Positions 32,846 through 43,479 are shown, counted from the stretch's first letter. The stretch is DNA of 64,000 bases from Eutreptiella sp. 'Long Island Sound 2002' (GCA_964036045.1 OZ038402.1:4898581-4962580); one strand, 5' to 3'. Notes: generated from the sequence alone by a model not told the origin. Numbers and translations are program-made.

Positions 32846-33961
32846 TCAGAGAGCGTATAGCATAATAAAAAAAAAAGGCTGACAACGAGGACCATACATA
32901 GGTCCTGTCACAGGTGTCCATTTCCCAAACCCCCCCCCCCCTCCTTCAGGCGACAGCCGTGACCCCCCCCCCCGGGCGCAAGCCAATTTTCCACATGCCC
33001 TGCATGTTGCATTCGCGTGCCCAGTGGCCGTGCAGCCCCCACTTGAAGCAGGCTCAGGGGGCCCCGCCTTCGCGGCCTGCGGGGTCTGTTGTCGGGCCGG
33101 GAATTCGCCTTGTTGGATCCCGAGGGTCGGCCACACGGCGGCCCACGTGCCGTCGGCCAGCGCAGTCGCCACCTTTGACTGAGGGTAAGCTTGCTGCGGT
33201 GCCTCGGACCTCAGAAAAATGACGAGCGTCTCCACCAATTGGCGCTGCCATGCGTAGTGCAGCTCCGCGTTCGCAACGCGCTGTAGCTCGCCCAGATCGA
33301 GGGGCCCCGCAGCTGCGCCAATCGGGCGCAACTGCATACAGGTTAGGGTTTTAGCGATCTCAGTCCGAACGGGATCAGTGGTCTGTGGGCCCTGGCCACG
33401 CGGCGCCGCGCCCTGCGGGGGCGCCTGGGCCGGGGGATTCATGTGACGCCACTCCCCAGCGACGACATCCAGCTTCCAGCTCGCGTGGCTTTCGTAAAGC
33501 CCCATCATCAGGAGCGCTTCATGCGGCTCCACCGACGGGGCAGCCCATGCTGTGGCCACATCCACACCTGCCTGATCGAGACCTTGGTGCATTAACTCCA
33601 CGTGGTACTCACCGGCCTTCTTGGCAGCCGCGTCATCACTGAGGAAGGCCCGGAAAGTGGCTGACATGGGGTCCCTCCACAGAGACCATCGCTCGTACGA
33701 TTTGTTGGCAGCCTGCCGCATGTCGACATCTCCCGCAAATGCGCATTTAGTACGCTTAGCGCGCAGCTGGTCTTGCGCAGGCCTTCTGGCGGGGGCTGCT
33801 GCGCCACCCAACACCGCCTCGTAACCCGCTCCCGACGCCTCCTCGGCTTCGTGAACCAGCGACTCCAACTCATTCGGCGACGGGTGAGAGATAACACAAG
33901 AAGAAAGATAACAAAAGAAACACAACGGGATCTGGTCCCGTACAGCAAAGGAACACTTCAC
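32846..33961 (-). CDS. gag-like ORF of the YR retrotransposon
   Basis: Open frame of 371 codons beginning inside A1. The first 280 residues are Ala/Glu-rich, soluble and helical in character (NELESLVHEAEEASGAGYEA; DVDMRQAANKSYERWSLWRD). Near 33040-33000 an adjacent frame reads CFKWGLHGHWAREC, a CCHC zinc knuckle with one Cys replaced by Trp, so a one-base shift has separated the knuckle from the rest. Gag proteins of retroelements bind the RNA and form the particle. The position (first gene) and the knuckle support this call; no sequence family can be named. Confidence 0.55.
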   Translation of the reverse strand: MKCSFAVRDQIPLCFFCYLSSCVISHPSPNELESLVHEAEEASGAGYEAVLGGAAAPARRPAQDQLRAKRTKCAFAGDVDMRQAANKSYERWSLWRDPMSATFRAFLSDDAAAKKAGEYHVELMHQGLDQAGVDVATAWAAPSVEPHEALLMMGLYESHASWKLDVVAGEWRHMNPPAQAPPQGAAPRGQGPQTTDPVRTEIAKTLTCMQLRPIGAAAGPLDLGELQRVANAELHYAWQRQLVETLVIFLRSEAPQQAYPQSKVATALADGTWAAVWPTLGIQQGEFPARQQTPQAAKAGPPEPASSGGCTATGHANATCRACGKLACARGGGSRLSPEGGGGGFGKWTPVTGPMYGPRCQPFFFIMLYAL

Positions 33962-34063
33962 TGGAGAACAAGGGGGGTGGCAAGCTGGTATTGTCCCGTA
34001 CTGTGGCAGGTCTGTCCCCCCTTCCCCCCCTGTGGGAAAACCTAGGTTATTGCTAACCTAGGT
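33923..34063 (-). repeat. Terminal repeat A1
   Basis: From AACGGGATCTGGTCCCG to the double palindrome AACCTAGGTT-attgct-AACCTAGGT; about 141 bp. Matches A2 at 26914-27061. The gag-like ORF begins inside it. Confidence 0.85.
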
Positions 34064-34073
34064 CGATTAAGCT

Positions 34074-34560
34074 ATGCCAAATTTCACTGATGCTTCGGCT
34101 GCACGGAAAGCATCAACTTTGGGGACCGCTGCTAGATTCATTTTCCATTGCACGTGCAAACAAGCTTGCTGTTTGATGGTTGAAGCTGAAGAGGGTACCA
34201 CGCAGTCTGCGCCAAGACACTGTTCATTGGGTAGGGGAGGAGGGGCCTCCTCCTTGGGGGGCATGCCCTCGATCAAGTGATGTTTTGGCACCCTATGAAT
34301 CTAAGCAAAGAGCCAGCATCCTTTTTTATGGAGCTGAAACCCAAGCTCAATGGCAAAGATGTTCTTGTGCCAAAGCTCACCGACCACATTTACTAAAAAT
34401 ACTTTGGGAATAAACATGATGACTTGGCATTTTACCTTGATTGGCCAAGATTTCATGTACGAAACCATGAGGAGATTCCAAAATGTATGTGGCTTTGATG
34501 TGCAACAACGGGATTGGCCGATGAAATTCCATGACACACCATTGTAGGATACTATGTATC
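34074..34560 (+). pseudogene. Decayed ORF of unknown family
   Basis: In one plus-strand frame, MELKPKLNGKDVLVPKLTDH, a TAA near 34395, then KYFGNKHDDLAFYLDWPRF and RNHEEIPKCMWL read like real protein. Upstream, 34074-34280 is open in another frame. It lies just outside the 5' end of the YR element. I do not recognise it; a transposase or host gene remnant is possible. Confidence 0.3.
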
Positions 34561-34639
34561 TAGGTGTTGGTATGCGCAAACGCATCACAGAGAATGACAT
34601 TTGTATGTGGGGTGAGTCTAATACAAAAGGGATGTGTAC

Positions 34640-35405
34640 CCTGCATTCTCGGGGATCCCAAACATAGGGGAACAAAGTCAGAAGTGGCTGCCTCACCCCT
34701 GCCTTCTCGGGGGCCCAAAAGAGGGGGGATTTGCTACGGAAACGCTGCATTCTCGGGGATCCCCAACAAAGGGGAACAAAATCAGAAGTGGCTGCCTCAC
34801 CCCTGCCTTCTCGGGGGACCAAAAGAGGGCGGTATCGCTAAGTAACCCTTGTGATCTCCGGGACCCCCAACAAAGGGGACAAAATCACAAGTGGATACCT
34901 CACCCTTGCCTTCTCGGGGGCCCACAAGTGGGCGGAATTGCTACCGAACCCCTGCATTCTTGGGGATCACCAACACAGGGCACAAAATCAGAAGTGGCTG
35001 TGTCACTCTTGCCTTTCCGGGGGTCCACAAGAGAGCAGAATTGCTACAATACCCTTGCGTTCTCGGGGATCCCCAACAAAGTGGAACAAAACGAGAACTG
35101 CCTAGCTCACGCCTGCCTTCTCTGAGGCCCAAAATAGGGCGGAATTGCTATGATACCCCCGCATTCTCGGGGACCCCCAGCAAAGGGCACAAAATCAGAA
35201 CTGGCTGCTTCGACCTTTCCTTCTCCGGGTCCCACAAGTGGGCGGAAATCCTACGTAGCCCATGCGTTCTCGGGGATCTCCAACAAAGGGGAACATAAGC
35301 AGAGGTGGCTGCCTCACCCTTACCTTCACCAGGGACGGGCGGAATGGCTACGTAACCCCTGCATTCGCGGGGATGCCCAACAAAGGGGAACAAAATCAAA
35401 AATGG
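34640..35405 (+). repeat. Satellite variant, about 104-bp period
   Basis: About eight units with GCATTCTCGGGGATCCCCAA, CAAAGGGGAACAAAATCAGA, then GTGGCTGCCTCACCC and CTTCTCGGGGGCCCA. It is related to the 85-bp satellite by the GGGGATCCCCAAC and ACAAAATCAGAAGTGG blocks. The array abuts the 3' end of the YR ORF at 35396. Confidence 0.85.
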
Positions 35406-36805
35406 CTGCCTCCACGGGATGCTCCACGGGATACTCGGCCCTTCTTGGTGATCCTTTTGGACGGCGAAGCGATTGGTCCCACCGCTGGAGGTCCACCAGG
35501 CCCATCTTTCTTGGCACTCGGCTCTAGTCCCAACGTTGTAGGTTCGACCCGCGTCCGCTTTGCGCCCGCTTCTCCTTCAGATCCATGCGGCGGGTCAATG
35601 GTACCCAAGGTTCCCACGTGCGCTCCGTGGTCCATGTCCGAACCATCAGACCTCCAACCACCGAGTCGTCGCCGCGCCGCGAGAGACATTGGCCATAATG
35701 ACCTGGCCGTGCGTGTAATACCCTTGATAAATTGCCACTGTCCGACCTTCCCCTCCACCAGCGTAGGTCGGGGTAGATGCTCATCATTCCAGGGACTGTC
35801 TTCCCAGGTAGCCACATATCGGCGGGCATATTTGACGGAACGCAACCTCCCCCATGCATGTAACTCTCGGACGGTCGCTCCATGCCTGATAAGTAACGTT
35901 GCTCCAAGTCTCTTCCAACAGTGCCACCGCAAGTGGTCATACTGGCCCTCTCGAAGCAGCCGGACCAACGATGCTTGGAGTACTTTTGCGCCCCCCTTAA
36001 CCAAGGGTTGGAAAGGTTTACGCCCCAGTCTGAGAGCAGCCGCCCTTGCGAAACCCATGAGCCTGACGATATAGGTAGTGGCTGGCCGAGTGATCCAGCA
36101 CGTACGTGTCTTTCTATTGAAGTACGAGATTGTCGCTGCGGTTGGGTCCAAGTCTTGCACTTTGATCGATGCCGTTTCACTGATTCGTAAACAGAATGTT
36201 GTCGCCAAGATTGCCGACGTGCAGACCAGAAGGTCCTCGTCCGATTCGGCAGCCTGTGCCATGGTCCAGATGGCTGCCAGCGACCCCCATCCCCTCGCCC
36301 TGAACTTGCTACAGCGGTCCTTAGCGCGAACACCTCTCCAAACGGCCCTGCGGACGAAGTTATTTGTGATCCCCATCTCTTCAAGCATCCGGCAGGCTGA
36401 TATGGCTTGTCGGATGTCCGAGGAGGTGAGTTGACCCCGGAAATGTTCCAGGAGGTAGTCTTTGATTGGAGTTTGAGTGGAGGAGTGCCCAGGGGCGAGC
36501 AACGATCTCTGCCTGATGTTTCGCAAGTGTCTTTCATAGACCCACGACTGCAGGAAGACAGACCACCATGTGACAGACCCTGAGTCTTCACGCGCTGCCA
36601 CGAAGTGATCGAACCATCGTGAAAGTTCTGTTGATCCCGGGCTATCACCCTGCGATGGGACTAGCCCCGATGACGCCACCACTGTCCCCACTAATTTTTT
36701 TGACTTACCCTTGCCACGGAGCCCTTGCCAGTTGCGTCCGCCACATTTATCGCAGTCCCCAGGGGGGGCGCTTGTTAGTACGCCACTCTCGACCGTTATT
36801 GGCAA
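35396..36805 (-). CDS. Tyrosine recombinase ORF of a second YR element
   Basis: Long minus-strand frame (about 469 codons). Near the N-terminus is CDKCGGRNWQG, probably the end of a gag-like zinc motif. The catalytic part has Arg in TTFCLRISETASI (about residue 208), Lys in YFNRKTRTCWI, His in RWHCWKRLGATLL (the usual H-x-x-R reads H-x-x-K, with Arg next), HAWGRLRS and the likely nucleophile Tyr in YARRYV. The layout is that of YRs of DIRS-like elements and Cryptons. The tail is Gly/Ser/Lys-rich. No RT follows: the frame ends in satellite DNA. The element is therefore truncated, or is a DNA-only YR transposon. The open frame suggests it is younger than the copy at 30.8-31.7 kb. Confidence 0.75.
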   Translation of the reverse strand: MPITVESGVLTSAPPGDCDKCGGRNWQGLRGKGKSKKLVGTVVASSGLVPSQGDSPGSTELSRWFDHFVAAREDSGSVTWWSVFLQSWVYERHLRNIRQRSLLAPGHSSTQTPIKDYLLEHFRGQLTSSDIRQAISACRMLEEMGITNNFVRRAVWRGVRAKDRCSKFRARGWGSLAAIWTMAQAAESDEDLLVCTSAILATTFCLRISETASIKVQDLDPTAATISYFNRKTRTCWITRPATTYIVRLMGFARAAALRLGRKPFQPLVKGGAKVLQASLVRLLREGQYDHLRWHCWKRLGATLLIRHGATVRELHAWGRLRSVKYARRYVATWEDSPWNDEHLPRPTLVEGKVGQWQFIKGITRTARSLWPMSLAARRRLGGWRSDGSDMDHGAHVGTLGTIDPPHGSEGEAGAKRTRVEPTTLGLEPSAKKDGPGGPPAVGPIASPSKRITKKGRVSRGASRGGSHF

Positions 36806-36839
36806 TCAAGAATTCGGTGCCATCCCTCACAACGAACTT

Positions 36840-37722
36840 GAATTTCCCCCTATAGTACGTTTCCTGGCCAGCTGTAGATCCACTCCCAGATGAACTCTCT
36901 GTAGAACTGCTCCGGGATCTCCTAGATCCGTGTGATTCATTGCCCTTGTGGGACGAGGAGGAGGATCCGTGACGTCGAGGTTTATGTCCGGAAGTCGATC
37001 TGCGTCATCTCGAACCACGCCCCTTATGATACCCCTTCTCGTATTCGTTGTATTTGTTTATAAGGAGCGTCCAGAGACCACCGGCAAGCACAGACGGGTC
37101 CTCTAGGAGCTCCTCGTCCAGGGCCTTGGTCATCAGTTTGCATAGGTCCTCCATCCATTCCGGGAAAGCCGGTTCCTGCAAGAACTCCTCGATCAATCCA
37201 GCAGTGAGAACCCCTTTTAGGTCATCCGTCTTGGCGGAATTCAACTTCGACTTAGCGGCTGATTGAGCATCCAGTTTGCGTCTAAGATCAGCAATTTCCT
37301 GGTGGAGGTAGTCGACTGCGTGCGGAGCCCCCGTCGGGGCGCCGCCTCCCATGTGGGTATCAATTGGTTTGAATTTATAGCTGCACAGTCATATTTTACC
37401 AAGGCTACGTCCTCCCAGGCCACCACCAAATCAAGCATGCGTTCCGGCTCAAGTCCCACTTGCGAGAGTGTGGCCATTCCTGCTAGCATCTCCGGCACGT
37501 TCTTACCCTCCTTTTGCCACTCCATCGTCAAGGCGGATGCCCTCTTAGCGAGATAGTCCCCCTGAACCCTCTTGATCCAATGCTGAATCCAGTTTCCGCA
37601 AACGCACTTAGCTTGACTATCTCAGAATCCACCTCATCCAGTGGCCTCGTTTTAGCTAGTACCGGTGTCTTAGACTCTGGCATCTGACCACAAAGTTCGC
37701 CAAAAAAGGAAAATAAATTCAT
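36840..37722 (-). pseudogene. gag-like region upstream of the second YR ORF
   Basis: Minus strand, several frames in series: MNLFSFFGELCGQMPESKTP; EWQKEGKNVPEMLAGMATLS through SNQLIPTWEAAP; MGGGAPTGAPHAVDYLHQEI, a coiled-coil-like stretch and NKYNEYEKGYHKGRGSR; then a Ser/Arg-rich part (RRSRSSSTESSSGSGS) and KFKFVVRDGTEFLIANNG. Together they look like one gag-like protein broken by two or more indels, leading into CDKCGG at the start of the YR ORF. Gag directly followed by YR repeats the order of the element at 26.7-34.1 kb. Confidence 0.5.
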
Positions 37723-38244
37723 CCAAAACTTCGCACTACGTGCATGGCATTCCCCTAAACATATTGTGGCTGCTTGAGGTTCGTTTCACTATGCGACGTG
37801 AGGCAGAAAATAGCTCAATGTGGGGATTCCTTGGCTACTTGTGGCTTTTGGAGGGCCGTTTCATACCACTTGGAACCTTAGTGGCAGTTTGTGGCTTGGT
37901 TTGGTTTGCGAGTGGCCCATTGCCTTGGTCTCCAGCGCAACACTCTTGTGCAATAGTTACCTCAAACTGCAACTAGGCAGTTGAGTTGGGTTTGCACGTA
38001 TTCCCGTGGCGTTTCTGACCTCAATGCATTCAGGCTATAGCCAACTCTAATTGATGGTCACGGTATTTCCCACATCCAGGTGGCCGCTTTTTCCTAGCAC
38101 TTTGTCAGCTCGTTGTCTTAGGGGTGAGGGGCCATCCAGGTGATTTATCTGTACGCGGGCTCAGCCCCTTGAGGGGGGATATGTCATGACACCCCCCCCC
38201 CCCCCCGGCCCCCTTCAGCGACTCAGAGCAGCGTCGCGGTTAGC
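37723..38244. other. Spacer between the YR element and LINE-1; no gene seen
   Basis: Contains one AACTTCGCACTACGTGCATGG motif (37731), shared with 43005-43060, and a C-tract near 38190. The 5' end of LINE-1 may lie here, but I see no boundary. Confidence 0.4.
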
Positions 38245-39282
38245 ATGTTGGTTGCCTTTGTTGCGTCCCCTATATCCAACACTTCGATGATGGCACAGAA
38301 GGACAGGTCATGTGGGAGGTTAGCCATGCGGGACATCTCTCCCTTGCCCTTCGGGCTTGCTTTCACTGCGTTTGCTGCCTCAGGTTCTCATATGCAGGAC
38401 CACACGAGAGTCGCCAGGTATTGGGGTTACCACTTACTCTCCAGCTCTCCGGACACCAAAGCTGGTGTGGCTTTACTGGTCCACACCTCGATTTCTCCCA
38501 ACAAACCGTCTCTCCGCATACACATCGCAGGCAGACTGATTTCCTGCCAGTTGTCCCTGCACACGGACCCGCTACTGCCCCGGGTTACAGTTGCCTCTTT
38601 CTACGGCCCGCATACCTCCAAGGAACGCGTCCCTTGTGAGAAGCACCTCGATCCGCTAACCAGAGAGTGTGCGATTCTGTTAGGTGATTACAACGGCGTT
38701 ACTAGAGCCTCTCACACCACCGCCCTGCAAGCCAACATATGGCCTTGGCTTGTAGCCAAAGAGCGCTCAGGTGCTCTAGCAGACCTACTGGCCCCACACT
38801 TCCCAGACACACCCTACACTAGAGTAAGGCGGTACCACGGCACCAAGAGTTACATCGACAGGGCCTACGATACGCGCACTTTTGCTGCCCTTTTCAAGTC
38901 GACGGACGCAGCGGTCCCTGACTTCGCCAAGGTGACTGGGGTCCAGGACCACGATCCCATCCTAGTACACACTGTGCCATGGACGAACCCGCACATGCCA
39001 GGACCCAGGTGCGCAATGTGGAATAGGCGAGACGTACAGAGGTATCAGCAACGGATGAGCCAATTGATGCGTGACTTGCCCATCTCACACGTTGCGGATG
39101 AGGTAGAGGCCACTTACTCGGCTGTCACCGCGCACATGCTTACTGCCATGCGCGAGACGAATGAAAAAAAGCAGCCCATCGAAAGGAAACCCACACACGT
39201 AGCAGCCAAGCAGACCAAGCGCCGCTCCAAAACTTTCTTCCGCCGCGTCAAACACACACTACTCACACCCCCCGCACAGTGA
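38245..39282 (+). pseudogene. LINE-1 endonuclease domain
   Basis: Frame of 345 codons. Motifs of the APE family: MQDHTRVARYWGYHLLSSS...KAGVALLVH, ILLGDYNGVT (GDFN-like), KSYIDRAYDT and VQDHDPILV (final SDH-like box). The enzyme nicks target DNA to start reverse transcription. The start before MQDHTR looks shifted, so the N-terminus is uncertain. After the TGA the same frame is open for 39 codons, to the C run. Confidence 0.8.
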
Positions 39283-39401
39283 ACCCTCCCAGCCCCCACA
39301 CGCAAAATACAACGCATCCTCCAAAGAAACACGCCCTGGTCCTCCCATGCCCTCGATCTGGTACCACCACGACCAGTTGCCCCTGACCCCCCCCCCCCAC
39401 A

Positions 39402-41360
39402 GTGCAAGAACTCAGGTCTCTGGCACGCGCCCCCAGAAAAAAATCGCCTGGTCCTGACGGTGTTCCGCCCTACCTCATCGCCTCACTGCCCGATCCGGTT
39501 TTCGCTGTTATACATAAATGTATTGTACTGTGTTATACGTCCAGCCACATACCACACCAGTGGCTTGTATCCGAGACGTTTTGTCTCTTTAAAGGGAAGG
39601 GACAGTGGCAGGATCCCGGTAGGTGGAGACCCATCGCGATGAGTAACTCCATCTACCGCCTACTCATGCGTTGGGTGTATAAAACCCTGTACCCGATACT
39701 AGCCCCCCACCTCCGCTCTCGACAGTTTGGGGGCCGCCAAGGCTCCTCTACAACTCATGCCACCCAGGTATTTCTAGACGACCCAGACAAACTGACTGAT
39801 ACGGAGGCCGTACTAGCGTTTGATGTGTATCATGCCTTCGACAGCCCCCCGAAATACCTCATCCACCACACAGTGCAACGAATGGGCACACCGGTCAAGC
39901 TACTGCTCTTAATCACACTGGTGCTTGAGCAGGGTGCTACATTCATTCGCGGTGCTGAGGATGTGGTCTTCACCACCAACCATGGGGTAAAACGAGGCTG
40001 CCCCCTATCCTGTTTCCTCTTTGTAGTAGTTTTCGACATTCCCTTGCGGTATCTTGAGCAGAAGGGGGTTACTTTCTCTGCGTACGTCGACGACATAGCT
40101 TCCCCTGTGCCTCGACAGTGTAGGCAGTCCAGGGCATCTTTAGTTCAGCACGCCCTGAGTCTGATCGCTTGCCAGGTAAACGCCCTTAAGAGCGAATCCC
40201 TCCAAGTAGGCAACAAACCGCCCGACCTTCCCACCCTCCCCAAATACTACCAACCGCCTTGCCCAGTGCAGGCTGAAGGTGCCTCAATCTTGCGGTGTGT
40301 GCCCGCCGAGGAGCCGCCTCCGTGGAGTGACCAGGTTGCATGCTCCTTCTCCCGCACTGCATGCCTCATGCACTTAGGACACCCCCTGCCAGCGAAATTT
40401 GAGATACACACTGCAGTTACGGTCCTGCTAAATGAATTACGTTCACAACTAAATGAGCTCCACAACCAGCCAATTCAAGTTCTGGATAGGGTTTTGCTTG
40501 TGAACTCCATGGTTCTGCCCCGCCTCCTGTACCGAACTGAATGCATCCCACTGACGGCGGACCAGTCCATGTCCTTCACACGGACCCTGGAGCGCTTTAT
40601 CTTTGGGGTAATGGGGCTGCCACTGACGATTGCCCAGAAGACCCTCTACTCACATCGCTCCCACGGCCTGGGATTGGGATACTTTCCTGTCCTACACCCC
40701 ACCAGAGTCCTGGATGTCCTACATCGCAACAACCACCTATCCACACTCTCCACTACCCCCCGTCTGTCGATGTCACCATACAACTTATTCATGTCCTCTG
40801 TGTCCAAGTTTAAAACATCATCCTCGACGGTGGTCCCCCTAGATGTCTCGTGGAAAGGCGCCAAAATGGCCAAGAACGCTACGTCAGTCGTCAGCTTTGC
40901 GGGCCTCACAGTATACTTACTGCCCTCGTTGCATAAACCGAATGATACGTACTCCGATGGCAGCAAAATTGGGTCCCCACCCGCAGCAGGAGCCGCAGCA
41001 CTCCTTTCTACAGGAGAAATCGCTGTATGCAGGGTACCTGGCATCCCGAACTCGTACAAGGCAGAGCTGGTTGGCATCCTGCTGGGCTCCCATCTCTCTG
41101 CAGCAGGGGAAAAAATAAAACTGGATTGCCAAGGGGCCATCGCCTCAGCGACGGGAACCAAACGGCCTGTCAGACAAGCGACGTGGGTGCTACGAGTTCG
41201 ACAATCCATCCGGGAAAAAGGACAGACCTTGGAGTGGGTGGAAGGACACGTAGGACACGAATACAATGAGGTCTCAGATGACTTCGCTAAACAGGGCTCA
41301 ACACTGCCGCGTCCCCCCAGTCAAGGCATCGTCCGTCTGGGACATTATCCGTCATGGTGA
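39402..41360 (+). pseudogene. LINE-1 reverse transcriptase and RNase H
   Basis: About 650 codons. RT blocks: KSPGPDGVPPYLI, GRWRPIAMSNSIYRLLM, VLAFDVYHAFDS (Asp), GVKRGCPLSCFLFV, FSAYVDDIASP (catalytic YVDD). RNase H: YSDGSKIG, SYKAELVGIL, KLDCQGAIAS, NEVSDDFAKQG - all four acidic residues are present. It copies the element RNA at the nicked target and removes the template. The apparent start is GTG just after the C run; the true protein continues from the endonuclease. Confidence 0.9.
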
Positions 41361-41925
41361 ACTTGTCCTCCCCCCCCACAAGACGTGGACGCACGACTAC
41401 ACCCCCTCACACACCCATGACCGTTTCCACCCCATCTCTTGGAGACCCCTGAAGTTTCGTAGAGTCGCCTGCCACAAATGGCTTTTCGGCCTGCACTCGC
41501 GGCTTGGCTACAGCCATTACGCCACGTTCTGGGCCGATCGCCCATCTGCTACCCCCTGCCCCACCTGCTCTGCCTACCACAACCTCAGTGTGCACGGCGT
41601 GCTTACCCACTGCACTCCAGCACACCCCCTCGTCTCTGCGTGGTTGCAATCCTGGCCATGTCCCGCCTTGGTAACTAAGTGGCGCGCCCTGGCACACAGA
41701 CAGGACCTCAGAGTTGCGGGCCGGCTTGCAATTCCACGCTCCCTCTACCAGTACTTGCGCTCCCACCTCGGGGGCGCCAGGGAGGCACGGCAGTCCATAG
41801 GGCGGTTCCAGAGCACTGTATTGGGCAAAGTGACGACAGCCCTCGCCGACTCAGTGCCACAAACCTCACGGCGACCATCGGTTTTTTGCCCACGCGATTG
41901 GCGTGCACCCTCGTCCCTCTTTTGA
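41305..41925 (+). pseudogene. LINE-1 C-terminal domain with zinc knuckle
   Basis: In the next frame after the indel near 41312: VKASSVWDIIRHGELVLPPH, WLFGLHSRLGYSHYATFW, then PCPTCSAYHNLSVHGVLTHC, a Cys-x2-Cys...His-x4-Cys knuckle, usual at the end of RNase H-bearing LINE proteins. Ends at TGA 41923. Confidence 0.7.
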
Positions 41926-42215
41926 TGAACGTTACCTACTTTCATCTTTCTCTCTCAGTTTCAACTCAATTACGACCCCTCGCTGACATGAACGTGTCCT
42001 GTATGTCTGTTCCCCTTTCCCTGCGACCCCCCTACCCCTGGATATTACGGCACGTGCATGCCAGTCACACGACCCGTTTAATTCCACCCTCCTGCTTTGC
42101 TTTCTTTTCCCAGGCAAATCAACCTGGCAGTCACCTCGAATGAACCAGTGGACGCCCCTAAACTAATTGGGTACTGCCCCAGGGCAATGTACACTATTGA
42201 CAGGCGGCCATCTAC

Positions 42216-42431
42216 TTGGATTTATTCGCTGCGAGGAACTTCTGTTTGCGTCAGTGCGCCACTCTGTCCTGTTTTCACCCCTCCTGCCCCCCCGGGGAAT
42301 CCCCTGAACACCTGCCTCAGTGCATACCTATTTTTCACAGGTCAAGTGCGACCTGCTGGGCTGGCTGCCCACGCGAGCCAGCGGACATGGACGGGGAGCC
42401 ACCCCTTTTCTATTTTTCTCCGGAGCACTAG
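42216..42431 (+). pseudogene. Second zinc-knuckle-like fragment
   Basis: Frame of 71 codons with SCFHPSCPPGESPEHLPQC, again a Cys-x-His/Cys knuckle pattern. It lies in the 3' part of LINE-1 and could be a duplicated end or a remnant of another LINE. Confidence 0.35.
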
Positions 42432-43479
42432 CCCTGTGTGGCCAACTCGGCAGTAGGCTAGAGTCTACGTGACACCGGGAAGGGCAGGACCACCTCTGAA
42501 CCTGTCCAGTCCCTGCCTGAGCTCGCCCCCCCCCCCCCCCTTGGTCCACATTTTTGCTTGGTGACCACTGACGTCCTTCAGACCCCCCCCCCCCCCCTGC
42601 GGTGCTGATCCACGCCGCCTTGCCCGTATTGTTTCTGCATCACTGGATTACTGTCCTGGCAGCTGCCGGCCCACTGCGTGCCCCACATGTAGGTAGTACC
42701 CCCGGGATTACCACACGGGCGACCATGAGTGGAGATGCCACCTCTGTTTTCTTTTGTTTTACACACGCATAGTTCAGCGGCGGAATGTCAGTTTACCAGC
42801 CCACCTCCTGACCTGTGACCTGGGGATGCGGGTCACTTGTTGTATATTGGGCTGGCCTCCTGAGAACTTTCTGCGAGCTGTCTCGAACTCTGTATTAAAA
42901 AAAAAAAGGGAAAAAAAAAGAAGCACTTTTCCTTCATAGGAAACCAAGGGCACAGGATCAATGTTTTACCATCAAAAGGTAGCTAGGGTGCGAGTATTTG
43001 CCGACATCCAAAACTTCGCACTGCGTGCGCACTGCGTGCGCACTGCGTGCACGGCATTCCCATGGTCTGAGACAGTACACTACCGTTCCCAGTTACCTTC
43101 CTGCCTTCCTCGCGGAGAGGAGGCATAAGGCTGCGAGTTGGCTCGGCGATCTGTTGGGTGCCCATCCCACGGGCAACTCCTGCCTGTTGGCTGGAAAGGG
43201 GGTCTTTGTAGCGTAGGGGCAAACACAGGTGGAAGGTTCGAGAGGGGCCGCAGGCGCCTCCACGTTTACTATCCTGCACTGCCGGTCTGCCGTCCTACCC
43301 TCATTTCTCAGCCTGCCAAGGCGGGTGGTGATGGTGGGTTGTTGGCCCACCGCCAAACGGCCTCTGCCCAGAGAATGTATGGGCGATGATTCTCTCTTTC
43401 TGGGTCACCTGTGATGCTGCCATATGTGTGATCCGGGTTTGTCTTGGTTTTAGAAGTGTCTGTGTAGTGGCCTTCCTAC

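Larger units (their letters stand above)
26714..34063 (-). mobile_element. Tyrosine-recombinase retrotransposon with split direct repeats (gag-YR-RT-RH)
   Basis: Read on the minus strand: A1 (34063-33923), gag-like ORF, YR, RT, RNase H, a Pro/Arg-rich ORF, B1 (27164-27062), A2 (27061-26914), B2 (26820-26714). A1 matches A2 and B1 matches B2 in direct orientation. The A1 ... B1-A2 ... B2 arrangement is the split-direct-repeat form known from PAT- and Ngaro-type elements, which replicate through a circle. The YR before RT-RH order is the one reported for VIPER elements; DIRS, PAT and Ngaro have YR last. Total length is 7.35 kb. Coding parts carry at least two TAG stops in the RT, poly-G frameshifts and a lost catalytic Arg in the YR, so this copy is dead. 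A 93-bp insert separates A2 from B2. Confidence 0.75.
38245..42917 (+). mobile_element. APE-type non-LTR retrotransposon (LINE-1 of this window), decayed
   Basis: In order: apurinic-endonuclease domain, RT, RNase H, C-terminal zinc knuckle, 3' non-coding part and an A-rich tail (42894-42917, after ATTAAA). RNase H after RT puts it among I/Tad-like LINEs. Three lesions break what was one long ORF: TGA at 39280, a one-base length error in a 12-C run (39387-39398), and an indel near CCCCCC at 41312. No target-site duplication was found and the 5' boundary is unclear. Confidence 0.85.
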
